A DNA stretch of 64,000 nt, from positions 806,001-870,000 of the forward strand of contig CAWFEX010000004.1 in the NCBI GenBank assembly GCA_963814955.1, read 5' to 3'. The translations under genes were made by a program, and so were the position numbers. Every line of letters starts with the position of its first letter. Position 1 is the first letter of the stretch. This document shows, in pieces, positions 28,151-36,684 of this stretch. Origin of the DNA: DATCJA01 sp963814955. GTDB taxonomy: Bacteria > Acidobacteriota > Vicinamibacteria > Vicinamibacterales > UBA2999. The notes under the pieces were generated by a model that made no database searches, was not told where the DNA came from, and saw only the letters and a program-made list of their open reading frames with translations.

Positions 28151-28330
28151 ATGTTCGCTCGTTTCATTCGTGACGATCAGGGCCAGGACCTGATTGAGTA
28201 CCCGTTGCTGGGATCGTTTGTGTCGATCGGTGCGCTGCTTGGTGCGACGCTGCTCGGAACCGAGCTCAACGGCTGGTACTCGGATATGGGTTCTTGGGTC
28301 AGTTCCGCTTCGGCAAAGCTCGGTTCGTAA
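28151..28330 (+). CDS. flp: Flp/Fap-type major pilin
   Basis: 59 residues. A short basic leader (MFARFIRDDQG) ends in Gly11, the prepilin peptidase site; the mature protein begins QDLIEYPLLGSFVSIG, with Glu at +5 and Tyr at +6 as in Flp pilins, followed by the hydrophobic polymerisation helix. Proline occupies +7 where alanine is usual. The ATG is preceded by AGAGGAG at ideal spacing; a TTG two codons upstream is not needed. The mature pilin would be polymerised by the Tad machinery encoded at 58-64 kb. A strong hairpin terminator follows the stop. Confidence 0.93.
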   Translation: MFARFIRDDQGQDLIEYPLLGSFVSIGALLGATLLGTELNGWYSDMGSWVSSASAKLGS

Positions 28331-28352
28331 AGCTTTACGGCACCCTCGAGTG

Positions 28353-28386
28353 GGGCTGGCGTCCGGTGCGCCAGCCCTCTCTTTCT
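28353..28386 (+). terminator. Rho-independent-like terminator after flp
   Basis: GGGCTGGCG (28353-28361) pairs perfectly with CGCCAGCCC (28369-28377) around a seven-base loop, followed by TCTCTTTCT. It lies 23 bases after the pilin stop and would let pilin mRNA greatly exceed read-through into the next gene. Confidence 0.7.
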
Positions 28387-28442
28387 CAAAGATCGCCCGT
28401 CTGACCGTGCAAGCGCATGCCAGACCAGCCGAAAGTAATGGT

Positions 28443-29348
28443 GTGTCTTTGAGTGTTCCGGATCGGCCAGAACTCCGCGCCGGCATGTCCGCGGCCCTGC
28501 AGCAGGCGCGCAACGCTGACGGGGGCTGGGCCTATCATTCCGGCAAGCGGAGTCGCATCGAGCCGACGTGCTGGGCGCTTCTGGCGCTTTCGCAGGGCGG
28601 AACGCCCAATTTGGAACCGCTCCGTCAGTGGCCCCGGAGTGAGAACTGGCTGATCGATATCCCGGGCGCGCCACCAAACCATGCCTTCAACGCAATCGCT
28701 GCGCTGACGCTGCTGCAGTCGGCCTCGACGAGCGCAGCGGCCGAAACAATCGTTCGTTTGCTGATTGCGTCAAAAGGCATGACCTTTGGGCCCGATTCGC
28801 CAGCCATTGCAAGACAGGACAACAGTCTCGAGGCGTGGTCGTGGGTAGATGGGACGGCGAGTTGGGTGGAGCCGACGGCCTGGTCTGTATTGCTCCTCAA
28901 GCAGCGCCTCGCACGCGGACGGTACCCCGATGCCGCGGAGCGTGTTCGTCTCGGTGAGGAGATGTTGAGCGATCGCGCGTGCCGGGGCGGTGGGTGGAAC
29001 TACGGCAATCCGAACGTCTATGGCAAGGACCTGATGCCATACGTGCCCACCACTGCACTCGCGTTGCTCGCCCTCCAGAACCGGCGGGACGAGCCCGCCG
29101 TTGTGCGGGGACTGCAACAACTGCAGCGCGATGTACTTTCAGAGCGGTCGACTGTCGCGCTCTCGCTGGCGATCATCTGCCTTCGCGCTTACGATCTTCC
29201 AGCAATCGCTCCAGAGCAGCATCTCACCCAATTAATAGCCGACCGACATTCGCCGCCGGGTTGGAATGACGACCTGCTCGGGTTGGCCATGGCGCTGTAT
29301 GCCCTGAGCGACGGTCCTTTGGCAGCGTTCACGCTGGGCGCCGCATGA
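28443..29348 (+). CDS. Squalene-cyclase/prenyltransferase-like alpha-toroid repeat protein
   Basis: About 301 residues from a tentative GTG at 28443; GTG 28407 or ATG 28485 are alternatives because no strong ribosome-binding site is visible. The sequence is built from repeated helical units with the QW-like pattern DGGWAYHSG..EPTCWALLAL, GTASWVEPTAWSVLLL, GGGWNYGNPNVYGK..TTALALLALQ and PPGWNDDLLGLAMALYAL. This is the alpha/alpha-toroid of the prenyltransferase/squalene-oxidase superfamily, but no DxDD cyclase acid motif is seen, so a binding rather than cyclising role is likely. Its stop overlaps the next ATG (ATGA). It is the first gene after the pilin terminator. Confidence 0.72.
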   Translation: MSLSVPDRPELRAGMSAALQQARNADGGWAYHSGKRSRIEPTCWALLALSQGGTPNLEPLRQWPRSENWLIDIPGAPPNHAFNAIAALTLLQSASTSAAAETIVRLLIASKGMTFGPDSPAIARQDNSLEAWSWVDGTASWVEPTAWSVLLLKQRLARGRYPDAAERVRLGEEMLSDRACRGGGWNYGNPNVYGKDLMPYVPTTALALLALQNRRDEPAVVRGLQQLQRDVLSERSTVALSLAIICLRAYDLPAIAPEQHLTQLIADRHSPPGWNDDLLGLAMALYALSDGPLAAFTLGAA

Positions 29349-30355
29349 AACCCTTCGATCCGGCCACCCACGCGCGGCCACTGTCCCGCCGACATTTTCT
29401 CGCGGCATTGTCGGTGCCGCTGTTGGCGGTCGGGTGTCGGCGGGTCTACGACCCCCAGAGCTTCAACGTTCCGGAGCGTTCGACCGTGGGCTTGTTTCCG
29501 GCGAGTAACTACGCCACCGATTTTGCCGACCTCGTGTACCGGGGATTCAGTCAGCTCGGCGCTAACCTCAACGGTCGCCGGGTTTTTCTGAAACCGAACA
29601 TGGTCGAGTACGAACCGGGTACCGCGATCAATACGCACCCGCATGTCGTAGCCGGAGCGGCGATTGCCTGTCGTCGCGCGGGTGCCTCGGATGTGATCAT
29701 CGGAGAAGGCCCAGGACATCGTCGCGACATCGAGTACCTCCTGTCCGCGACCGGTCTTGCGGATCAGTTGCGCGAAAACCGTATTCGGTTTGTGGACCTG
29801 AATCACGACGATGTTCGCATGGTCCCGCTGAGGAGCTGGTTCACGGGTCTGCGGGAACTCGCGTTGCCGGTGGAGCTCCTGCAGTCGGACTTCATCATCT
29901 CCATGCCGAAGCTGAAGACGCACCATTGGGCGGGCATGACGTGCAGCATGAAAAACCTCTTCGGCACCGTCCCCGGTGCGGTATACGGCTGGCCGAAGAA
30001 CGTTCTGCACATGCATGGGATTCCCAACTCCATCGTCGATCTCGTGTCGACGATTCGTCCTCACTTCACCATCGTGGACGCTGTCACCGCGATGGAGGGG
30101 GACGGCCCAATCATGGGTCGTGAGCGTGCATTGGGCTTCGTCGCGATGGGATCCGACCTCGTTGCGGTGGATGCGACGTGCGCCCGCGTGATCGGGCTCG
30201 ATCCTGGAAAAATCGACTATCTCAAACGGGCGTCGCGTTTTCTTGGCATCACCGACGCGGGCCGAATCGACCATCGCGGGGAGTTACCATCGCGCTACGC
30301 CACGCGCTTCGACCTTGTACCCGAGCTCGAATATCTGCGTGCCGCCGCGTTGTGA
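29345..30355 (+). CDS. DUF362 family protein with Tat/lipoprotein signal
   Basis: 336 residues. The leader LSRRHFLAALSVPLLAVGC combines a twin arginine at 15-16 with a lipobox-like Cys31, so it is probably exported folded and lipid-anchored. The body matches DUF362: VFLKPNMVEYEPG near the N-terminus, DVIIGEGPGH, IISMPKLKTHHWAGMTCSMKNLFG in the centre and MGSDLVAVDATCARVIG near the end. No ferredoxin cysteines are present, unlike DUF362 fusions. Function of the family is not established. It is translationally coupled at both ends (ATGA with the gene before, GTGA with the gene after). Confidence 0.82.
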   Translation: MKPFDPATHARPLSRRHFLAALSVPLLAVGCRRVYDPQSFNVPERSTVGLFPASNYATDFADLVYRGFSQLGANLNGRRVFLKPNMVEYEPGTAINTHPHVVAGAAIACRRAGASDVIIGEGPGHRRDIEYLLSATGLADQLRENRIRFVDLNHDDVRMVPLRSWFTGLRELALPVELLQSDFIISMPKLKTHHWAGMTCSMKNLFGTVPGAVYGWPKNVLHMHGIPNSIVDLVSTIRPHFTIVDAVTAMEGDGPIMGRERALGFVAMGSDLVAVDATCARVIGLDPGKIDYLKRASRFLGITDAGRIDHRGELPSRYATRFDLVPELEYLRAAAL

Positions 30356-31689
30356 CAGCGTCTGCTTCGAGCCGTCACGACGCCATCGACGCTATGCCTG
30401 TCCGGCAACTGCGTGTTCCGCATCCGTGGAGACCCCTTTTTCGGGCGGGAACGACGACTGTGGTCGGGGTTCTGTGCGCTGTGTGCCTGCTGTTCTACAT
30501 TCAGTTGACGGTCTACATGGTGCAGCGGCTGCACATGAACGACTTCGGCAAGTTCTATTACTCCGCAAGGTTGTTCCTGGACGGCCAGGACATGTACGGA
30601 CCGAGCCCCGCAACGGAGATCCCTGTCGGCGAGACGGAAACGCGGCAATTCCTCAACATGAACCCGCCGCACTTCCACCTGCTGATCCTGCCGTTCGCGC
30701 TGCTCAATCCCACCAACGCATTCTTACTGTGGCTCACTGTCAATCTTGCAGCGTTGTGCCTCAGCCTTCGCGCAATCGCGCGCGAGCTGCAGATCAATTG
30801 GACGCCTGCACGGTTTTTCTGGACGGCGGCTGCCGTAATTCTCTGTTCGGCAACCGGCACGATTGCGGCAACTGGTCAGCTCACGTTCCTGTTGCTATTG
30901 CCGATCACTCTTGCTTGGATTGCAGCTCGTCACAACAACTGGAATAGAGCCGCCGCATATCTGGGTGTGTGCGCCAGCATCAAGCCGTTCCTCGGAATAT
31001 TTCTCATCTATCTGGTTCTGCGACGCGACCGCAAGCCTGCCGCGTTCATGGTCGGCGCAGGCGCCGTGTGCGTCATCGTCGGACTCGCAGTTTTTGGATG
31101 GACGGCGTATGAACAATGGCTCGCAGCGCTGTCTGCAGTGGATTGGACCTGGGCATCCATGAACGGCTCGGTTGCGGCGCTCGTCAGTCGGGCATTCGTC
31201 GAAAATCCCTTCTATACGCCGGTAGTGATTGCGCCTTGGATGGTCACACCTGTGACGAGTGTTCTGGTGTTCCTGATCGGGGTGGTGTTTCTGCATCTTC
31301 TGCGGCAAAGCCCCCCGCGCTTGGTGGATCACATATTTGCCGGCCTCCTGTTGACGGCGCAGCTCGTGTCGCCGCTCGGTTGGATTTACTATCTGTGGTT
31401 CATCGCTGGTCCGGCGGCAGCGGTCTATGTATCCTGGAAGCCCCACGCGTCCCGGCTGCGCGACGCGTTGGCTCTACTGGCGATTCCCGGACTTGTCGTG
31501 CCTTTCCTCGTCATCATTATCGAAATCCCCGCGTCGCGGTGGGCTGGACTGACGCTCGGGTCAATCTATCTGTGGACGACGCTGTTCTTGTGGGGGAGTC
31601 TGATGATCGACTGGAGGCTCAGAACCAGAATGTCAGCGGCATACCCAGCCCTACAGCGATCTGCTCCCACCGCGTTTCTGATCGTCTAG
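30352..31689 (+). CDS. GT87 (DUF2029) GT-C glycosyltransferase
   Basis: About 445 residues from a GTG overlapping the DUF362 stop; ATG 30394 is an alternative. Ten or more membrane helices follow. The first outer loop has MNDFGKFYYSARLFLDGQDMY, with the Asp-containing loop expected of the catalytic base, then NMNPPHFHLLILPFALL and SIKPFLGIFLIYL, typical of DUF2029/GT87 enzymes. GT87 members such as mycobacterial PimE use polyprenyl-phosphate sugars on the periplasmic side. Its TAG and the stop of the convergent DprE2-like gene share a CTAG palindrome. Confidence 0.85.
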   Translation: MTASASSRHDAIDAMPVRQLRVPHPWRPLFRAGTTTVVGVLCAVCLLFYIQLTVYMVQRLHMNDFGKFYYSARLFLDGQDMYGPSPATEIPVGETETRQFLNMNPPHFHLLILPFALLNPTNAFLLWLTVNLAALCLSLRAIARELQINWTPARFFWTAAAVILCSATGTIAATGQLTFLLLLPITLAWIAARHNNWNRAAAYLGVCASIKPFLGIFLIYLVLRRDRKPAAFMVGAGAVCVIVGLAVFGWTAYEQWLAALSAVDWTWASMNGSVAALVSRAFVENPFYTPVVIAPWMVTPVTSVLVFLIGVVFLHLLRQSPPRLVDHIFAGLLLTAQLVSPLGWIYYLWFIAGPAAAVYVSWKPHASRLRDALALLAIPGLVVPFLVIIIEIPASRWAGLTLGSIYLWTTLFLWGSLMIDWRLRTRMSAAYPALQRSAPTAFLIV

Positions 31690-32420
31690 AAATTCAGTCG
31701 TCGCATCACGAACCGGGGCAGCCAGCGTACCACCAGCATCACCAACCGCCACACTCTGGGCGCGTAGACAACCGGTTGACGTTTTTCGATCGCAGCCAGT
31801 ACGCACACGGCAACTTGTTCAGGCTCGCCGGCAAAGGGAGGCGGCCGCAGCCCGCTGGTCATCGACGTCTTCACGAAGCCTGGCTTCACGCAAATTACAC
31901 GTAAGCCAGTTTGATGGAATCGATGATCGAGGCCTTCCAGGTACCGGGTGAGACCCGCTTTCGCAGCGCCGTACAGAACGACGGGTTTACGTCCGCGTTC
32001 GCCCGCGACCGAGCTGAATACGCATAACGTTCCGCCGCGGGTGAACAGGCGCTGTCGTACGTGTTCACAGAAGAGCACGGTGTTGGTGAAATTGACCGTG
32101 AGCAGGCGACCGGCGAGATTCAGATCGTTCTCAAGGGTCTCCTGCGTGGCAAACAGGCCGGCAGTCACGACGACCAGATCGACGGCACCGAGCGTTGCGG
32201 CAGCGGCGTCGAGGGCGGCAGGGAAGGTTTCAGGCCGCTGGAGATCGCAGAGCCCGACGCTGACGCGCGCTGACGCACCACGCACTTCCAGGTCGCGGGC
32301 GCTGCGTTGAAGATCTTCGAGGTCTCGCCCGAGCAGGAATACTTGATGCCCGCGCGTCGCCAAGAGCCTCGCCAGGGCGCGCCCCATCCCCTTCGTTCCA
32401 CCCAGTACCACCGCGTTCAT
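31686..32420 (-). CDS. Short-chain dehydrogenase, DprE2-like keto-reductase
   Basis: 244 residues, classical SDR. Cofactor motif GGTKGMGRALA at residues 7-17, VTAGLFA as the NAG-like motif, the catalytic Ser in CVFSSVAGERG and YxxxK in LYGAAKAG. The C-terminus (LVVRWLPRFVMRRL) is hydrophobic and basic, suggesting membrane contact. With the FAD oxidase gene five bases upstream it matches the DprE1/DprE2 pair that epimerises decaprenyl-phospho-ribose to the arabinose form: this subunit would reduce the 2-keto intermediate with NADH. Assignment rests on gene order and on general similarity, not on a single unique residue. Confidence 0.82.
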   Translation of the reverse strand: MNAVVLGGTKGMGRALARLLATRGHQVFLLGRDLEDLQRSARDLEVRGASARVSVGLCDLQRPETFPAALDAAAATLGAVDLVVVTAGLFATQETLENDLNLAGRLLTVNFTNTVLFCEHVRQRLFTRGGTLCVFSSVAGERGRKPVVLYGAAKAGLTRYLEGLDHRFHQTGLRVICVKPGFVKTSMTSGLRPPPFAGEPEQVAVCVLAAIEKRQPVVYAPRVWRLVMLVVRWLPRFVMRRLNF

Positions 32421-32425
32421 GGGGG

Positions 32426-33733
32426 CTACCAGCCGAACAAACGGACTGACTGGGCGCTTCTAATCTGACCGTGCGGGTCCCAACTGCGGCGTACGTGAAG
32501 AAACTCGTCGAGGCGTGCCTCCATCCGCCGGAAATGGTGGGGTCGTGTGAGCGCGTCCTTGGCGAGATAGATACGACCGCCTTCGGCGATCACCACTTCG
32601 TTGAGCGCGTCCACGAGCGACTGGACGTCGTCGCGCATGGGAATGTCGAGCGCAATCGAAATTCCCGACCGCGGGAACGACAGGAGCCCTATCCCCTGTG
32701 GTCCGCAGTCCTTGATGACGCACAGAAAGGACGCGCCCCCTCGCTTTGTCAGGACGCGCAGAAACCGCGCCGCGGCGCCAGGTCCAGCCTCCGCAGGCAG
32801 TACGCACTGGTACTGGGTGAAACCGCGTTTTCCGTACATCCGGTTCCAGTTCCCCACTGAATCCAGCGGATAGAGGAACCGTTTCGGGTGAACAATGCCT
32901 CGGCGAACGCGCGGTACGTGCCGCCAATAGTTGATGGCGTTGAACGTGCGAACCGTCGGCGGCCACAGGACGAATTCCGGGAACGTGAACGGCACGGGTA
33001 AGGGTTGTCGTAAACTCGGGAACCGATCGGGCGCCTCGTCGGGGTTGGCCCATCGTCCTCGATAAAGTACTCCACGCCCCATCCGCGGGCCGGTAGAGAG
33101 ACAGTCAATCCAACCGGCTGTCATCGGCCAGGATCGACCTGCGGACTCTAGCGCCTCCAGGAAGCCGCTGATGTCGGCGATGCGTTCCCGCTCCGCGACG
33201 ATCCATGGAGAGGGCACGCGCGCGAGTCGTAGTGTCACGTTCAGGATGTGACCGGTCAGCCCCATCCCGCCGAGTGTTGCGCGGAACAAGTCGGGATTGA
33301 GGTCCGGTGAGCATTTGACCACGTCGCCTGTCGCGACTCTCATCGTCAGGCCATCGACATGCTGTCCGATAGTTCCCTCGAGATGATGGTTCTTGCCGTG
33401 CACGTCGCTCGCGACCATGCCGCCAATTGTGACGAATCGCGTACCGGGCGATACCGGCGTGAAGTAACCGCGTGGAAGGAAGATTCGATAAATCTCGTCG
33501 AGCGACAGGCCCGCTTCGGCTGTCAGTGTCGCGGTCGTGGCGTCGAATTCCAGAATGCGGTTCGCCAGCGTCGTGTTCGCCACAGGGTCCACGGAGCTCG
33601 GCAGGGAGGCGTCGCCGTATGCGCGTCCGGCACCTCGCGACAGTGGCGCACGTTTCGTCAGGTGGAACAGATCTTCGGAGTGGCGCTCCTCGGCCGCCAC
33701 AACAGGAAAGCGTCCCCAGCCGGCAATTTCCAC
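32426..33733 (-). CDS. FAD-dependent oxidase, DprE1-like (decaprenyl-phospho-ribose oxidase)
   Basis: 435 residues of the vanillyl-alcohol-oxidase flavoprotein fold. FAD-binding motifs are LSRGAGRAYGDAS, AEAGLSLDEIYRI and VSPGTRFVTIGGMVASDVHGK followed by HH and GTIGQHVDGL. The C-terminal substrate domain has FTQYQCVLPAEAG and YLAKDALTRPHHFRRM. Length and motifs match DprE1 (Rv3790 family), which oxidises the 2'-hydroxyl of polyprenyl-phospho-ribose. An L-gulonolactone-oxidase-like role is less likely given the adjacent SDR and UbiA genes. It starts one base after the UbiA stop. Confidence 0.85.
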   Translation of the reverse strand: MEIAGWGRFPVVAAEERHSEDLFHLTKRAPLSRGAGRAYGDASLPSSVDPVANTTLANRILEFDATTATLTAEAGLSLDEIYRIFLPRGYFTPVSPGTRFVTIGGMVASDVHGKNHHLEGTIGQHVDGLTMRVATGDVVKCSPDLNPDLFRATLGGMGLTGHILNVTLRLARVPSPWIVAERERIADISGFLEALESAGRSWPMTAGWIDCLSTGPRMGRGVLYRGRWANPDEAPDRFPSLRQPLPVPFTFPEFVLWPPTVRTFNAINYWRHVPRVRRGIVHPKRFLYPLDSVGNWNRMYGKRGFTQYQCVLPAEAGPGAAARFLRVLTKRGGASFLCVIKDCGPQGIGLLSFPRSGISIALDIPMRDDVQSLVDALNEVVIAEGGRIYLAKDALTRPHHFRRMEARLDEFLHVRRSWDPHGQIRSAQSVRLFGW

Positions 33734-33734
33734 G

Positions 33735-35223
33735 CTACATCCACGCGGCCACGAACATCAGAGTGGCAATGAGTGCCCCGACGGCGTAGCTGGCAGGATC
33801 CTTGAGCGTGACAACGACGGGATCGTCGTCGATGGAGCCCCGGTAGGCGAGCGCCCACATGCGGCTGATCCACAGGAGCACCGCGACGCAGACAGGCCAG
33901 AGCAGAGTGGGCCATCGATACAGTCTTTCGACGTCGTCGCTCGCAATATAAAGAGCCAGAACGACTACGGAGAGATACCCACTGGCGATTCCGGTCGACC
34001 CAACCCATTCCCGGTCCAACGATATGTAGCCCCGTCCGTTAGCGTCCGATCTCCCTTGCTTTTCAAGCAGGGTAAGTTCGGCGTGCCGTTTCATCAGCGC
34101 GAGACTGAGGAAGATGAACAGAGAGAACCCGACGAACCAATGCGACAGAGGAACGTCCGCCGCCATGCCACCCGCAACGACGCGCAGAACGTAGAGCGAC
34201 GCCAGCACCATGACATCGACGACGACAAAACGTTTCAGGTGAAACGAATATGCCGTCGCGAGCGCTCCATACGCAGCGACACAGGCGAACGCAAGAGGAG
34301 GCAGTGCGAGAACCCCGACCACGAGCGCAGCGCAGAGCAATCCCGCGGAGAGTCCAGCCCCTGCCGGAATTGACAGATCGCCGGCAGCGAAGGGCCGCCG
34401 TTTCTTGCGAGGATGTTGTCTGTCCGATTCCAGATCGAGCAGGTCGTTGGCGATGTAGACGCTGGACGCCAGAAGGCTGAACACGAGGAACGTGACGCTC
34501 GCGGCAAGCAGCTTCTGCGAGTCCCGGATTTCGTGCGCCATCACGAGCGGTACCGAACACCAGGAGATTTTTTACCCATTGGTGAACGCGAAGCGCCTTC
34601 AGCACCGCCATCGGCCAGCGTCTCGAGGCGGCGAACACACGGTCCACTTTCGCGCCTGCGGACACACGCTTCAGCAGCAGCGCCGACGGGTTTACCAACA
34701 GTGCGCGATGAGCCGCAGCCCACGATGTCAGGTCCGCGTGGCTGTCGCCGATGTAATCGAATCCGCCAACGCCGAACCGTCGAACGAGGGCAGCACTCTT
34801 CCGGACGTCTGTGAGATTGGCCGCGCCATCGCTCGCGATGACGCTGCTGAAGCAGCCAAGATGTGCCGCGACGTCTGCGGCCACGTGATGGTCCGAACCG
34901 GTCGCAAGCACGATTTCACGTCCGGCTGTGTACGCCTCGCGAACGAAATCGAGGACGTCCGATTTGTAGGGAAGAGTCGCCGGGTTTGGCCGAACCCATT
35001 CGGCAAGCTGTCTCTTCAGGTATGCCTTGCCCCGCAGCAACCAGAATGGAACGCGCAACGCAACGAGAGGATGGTGCTTGACGAGGAGAACGAGCGACTC
35101 CCAGAGGAGATTGGTTGCGATGAGGGTGCCATCGAGATCGACGCAAAGCGACCGACTGGACACGTCGCGCGATGAAAGCGCCGACGGCGACTTGAAGTCC
35201 CGTATTTGAGTGATCGTGGCCAT
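33735..35223 (-). CDS. HAD phosphatase-UbiA fusion, DPPR synthase-like, one frameshift
   Basis: About 495 residues. Residues 1-220 are a HAD hydrolase: CVDLDGTLIATN (motif I), VLATGSDHH (motif II) and GDSHADL (motif IV). The protein then reads ALRVHQWVKNLLVF and shifts frame near 34556; deleting one G gives LVFVPLVMAHEIRDSQ, the usual start of a UbiA domain. The UbiA part has NDLLDLESDRQHPRKKRRP and about eight helices, like mycobacterial DPPR synthase, which moves phosphoribose onto decaprenyl phosphate. The HAD part could remove the 5-phosphate, so one polypeptide would do two steps before the DprE1/E2-like enzymes. Confidence 0.83.
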
Positions 35224-35463
35224 GAAGCGGTCGTGGATTCACGTTGCGGTAGCAGCATCGCGGCCAATACTTCTGTCATTACCAGGAAGTGGGATAACGC
35301 TCTTATTTCATTGATACTGAGAGAGTTATGTCACAGTTTGATCGCATCACCCTCTGCCCGTCTCAGATAAATGTCCGCGCTAGGGAGACTAGCTCAGGCA
35401 GAAAGTCTGACCCTTACGAGATTTGTGAGAGTTCGAGAGCGGTCAGGGTACACCCTGAGACAC

Positions 35464-36684
35464 TCATGTCTGAAGGTTCGGAGGTCGCCGAATCGCGTCA
35501 CGGGCGGCGAGCACCAGCCAGATAGCCGTGGTGAGGCCAACGATCGACACCGGTGGACGCCACCGGACCCCTGCAGGCCCCGCCGCCATTCCCCAGGAAT
35601 ACAACCACTGCTCCGAGCACCACGTCAGCGCCAGCAGCGCACCGACAATGAGCCACGGCGTTCGCGCCCATCGATCGCGCTCGGCCCACCAGACGGTTGC
35701 CGGAACAGCCAGCACGAGGGCGTCGTAAAAAAACGCGTAGGGATTAGCAGAGACCGCCAGGAGCACGCCGAGGCCGAGATGTCGAAGCGGAGAACCGGGC
35801 GTGCGCCAGGCGAGCACAGCCGTCACGACCAGCACGGCCACCGCAAACACCCAGAGCACGAACGTCAGATCTCCTCGGCCCAACGTTCCTTCCAGGAAAC
35901 CCCTGAGCATGATGTGTTTCTGCGGCTCGTAGTCCTGAAGCGTGAACGAGTGCCCGACCGACACGCCCAGGAAGTCCGCCCAGAGCTGAAATCCCAGCGG
36001 GAGGCTCAGCGCGCACAGCAGAGCGGCAACGCCAGCCATCGCCGCCGCTCCTTTCCATTCCCCGCGGGCGATGGCCAGCAAGCCGAACACGATGCCCCAG
36101 TTCGGCTTGATCGCGAGCAGTCCAAGCACGGCGCATGCGAGTGTCACCTTGCCGCGCGTCCACAGCGATGCGGCGCCGACAATGCACAGCATGATCAGCC
36201 CGCTGCTCTGGCCCGTGACAATGACGCTGAGCATCGGGGCCGACAGGACTATCGCCAGAAGCCATTCACCGCGCATGTCTCGAAACGGCTCGAGGCGTCG
36301 AAGCAACAACAGCGAGGCGGCAACCGCGGCGATTTCGATACCGACCAGCACCAGATACGCCCATACGTCCGGCAGCCACGCGAGCGGCGCGACGACGTAC
36401 AGCGCAAAGGGTGGGTAACGCCAGAAGTACTGGGGATCCAGTGCCTGCTCTCCGACGGCATAGAGTCGAGACCAGTCGCCCGCCACGAAATGGTCGGCCA
36501 CGGTCTTCAGATGATGCCAGTCACCGGCCGCGGGCCCATTGCGCCACACGCCGACGAACCAGGCGGCAGGGAAGATGGCATGTGCCGCAAGGAACGGAAA
36601 CAGCACGAGACGGAGGAATCGACGCAGGCCGCTCGTCCTCACGAGAGGATATGCGGCCGCACGGCCGCCCGTGGCGCAGGTCAA
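35464..36684 (-). CDS. GT87 (DUF2029) GT-C glycosyltransferase, paralogue of 37679-38950
   Basis: 406 residues, about ten helices. The first periplasmic loop contains GDWHHLKTVADHFVAGDWSRLY with YPPFALYVVAPLAWLP following, and KPNWGIVFGLLA in the middle, all standard in DUF2029 proteins. Long stretches are identical to the paralogue 1 kb upstream (HFVAGDWSRLYAVG, RTPWLIVGALLALTWCSEQW), and some DNA blocks are identical too, so the pair arose by recent duplication. Its ATG overlaps the TGA of the preceding GT2 gene. Likely donor is a polyprenyl-phosphate sugar. Confidence 0.83.
   Translation of the reverse strand: MTCATGGRAAAYPLVRTSGLRRFLRLVLFPFLAAHAIFPAAWFVGVWRNGPAAGDWHHLKTVADHFVAGDWSRLYAVGEQALDPQYFWRYPPFALYVVAPLAWLPDVWAYLVLVGIEIAAVAASLLLLRRLEPFRDMRGEWLLAIVLSAPMLSVIVTGQSSGLIMLCIVGAASLWTRGKVTLACAVLGLLAIKPNWGIVFGLLAIARGEWKGAAAMAGVAALLCALSLPLGFQLWADFLGVSVGHSFTLQDYEPQKHIMLRGFLEGTLGRGDLTFVLWVFAVAVLVVTAVLAWRTPGSPLRHLGLGVLLAVSANPYAFFYDALVLAVPATVWWAERDRWARTPWLIVGALLALTWCSEQWLYSWGMAAGPAGVRWRPPVSIVGLTTAIWLVLAARDAIRRPPNLQT

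Noticed and set aside
32426..33733. Reading the FAD enzyme as an L-gulonolactone or alditol oxidase
   Set aside because: Gene order with a UbiA-type transferase and an SDR fits the DprE1/DprE2 pathway much better; the alternative was kept only as a lesser possibility.
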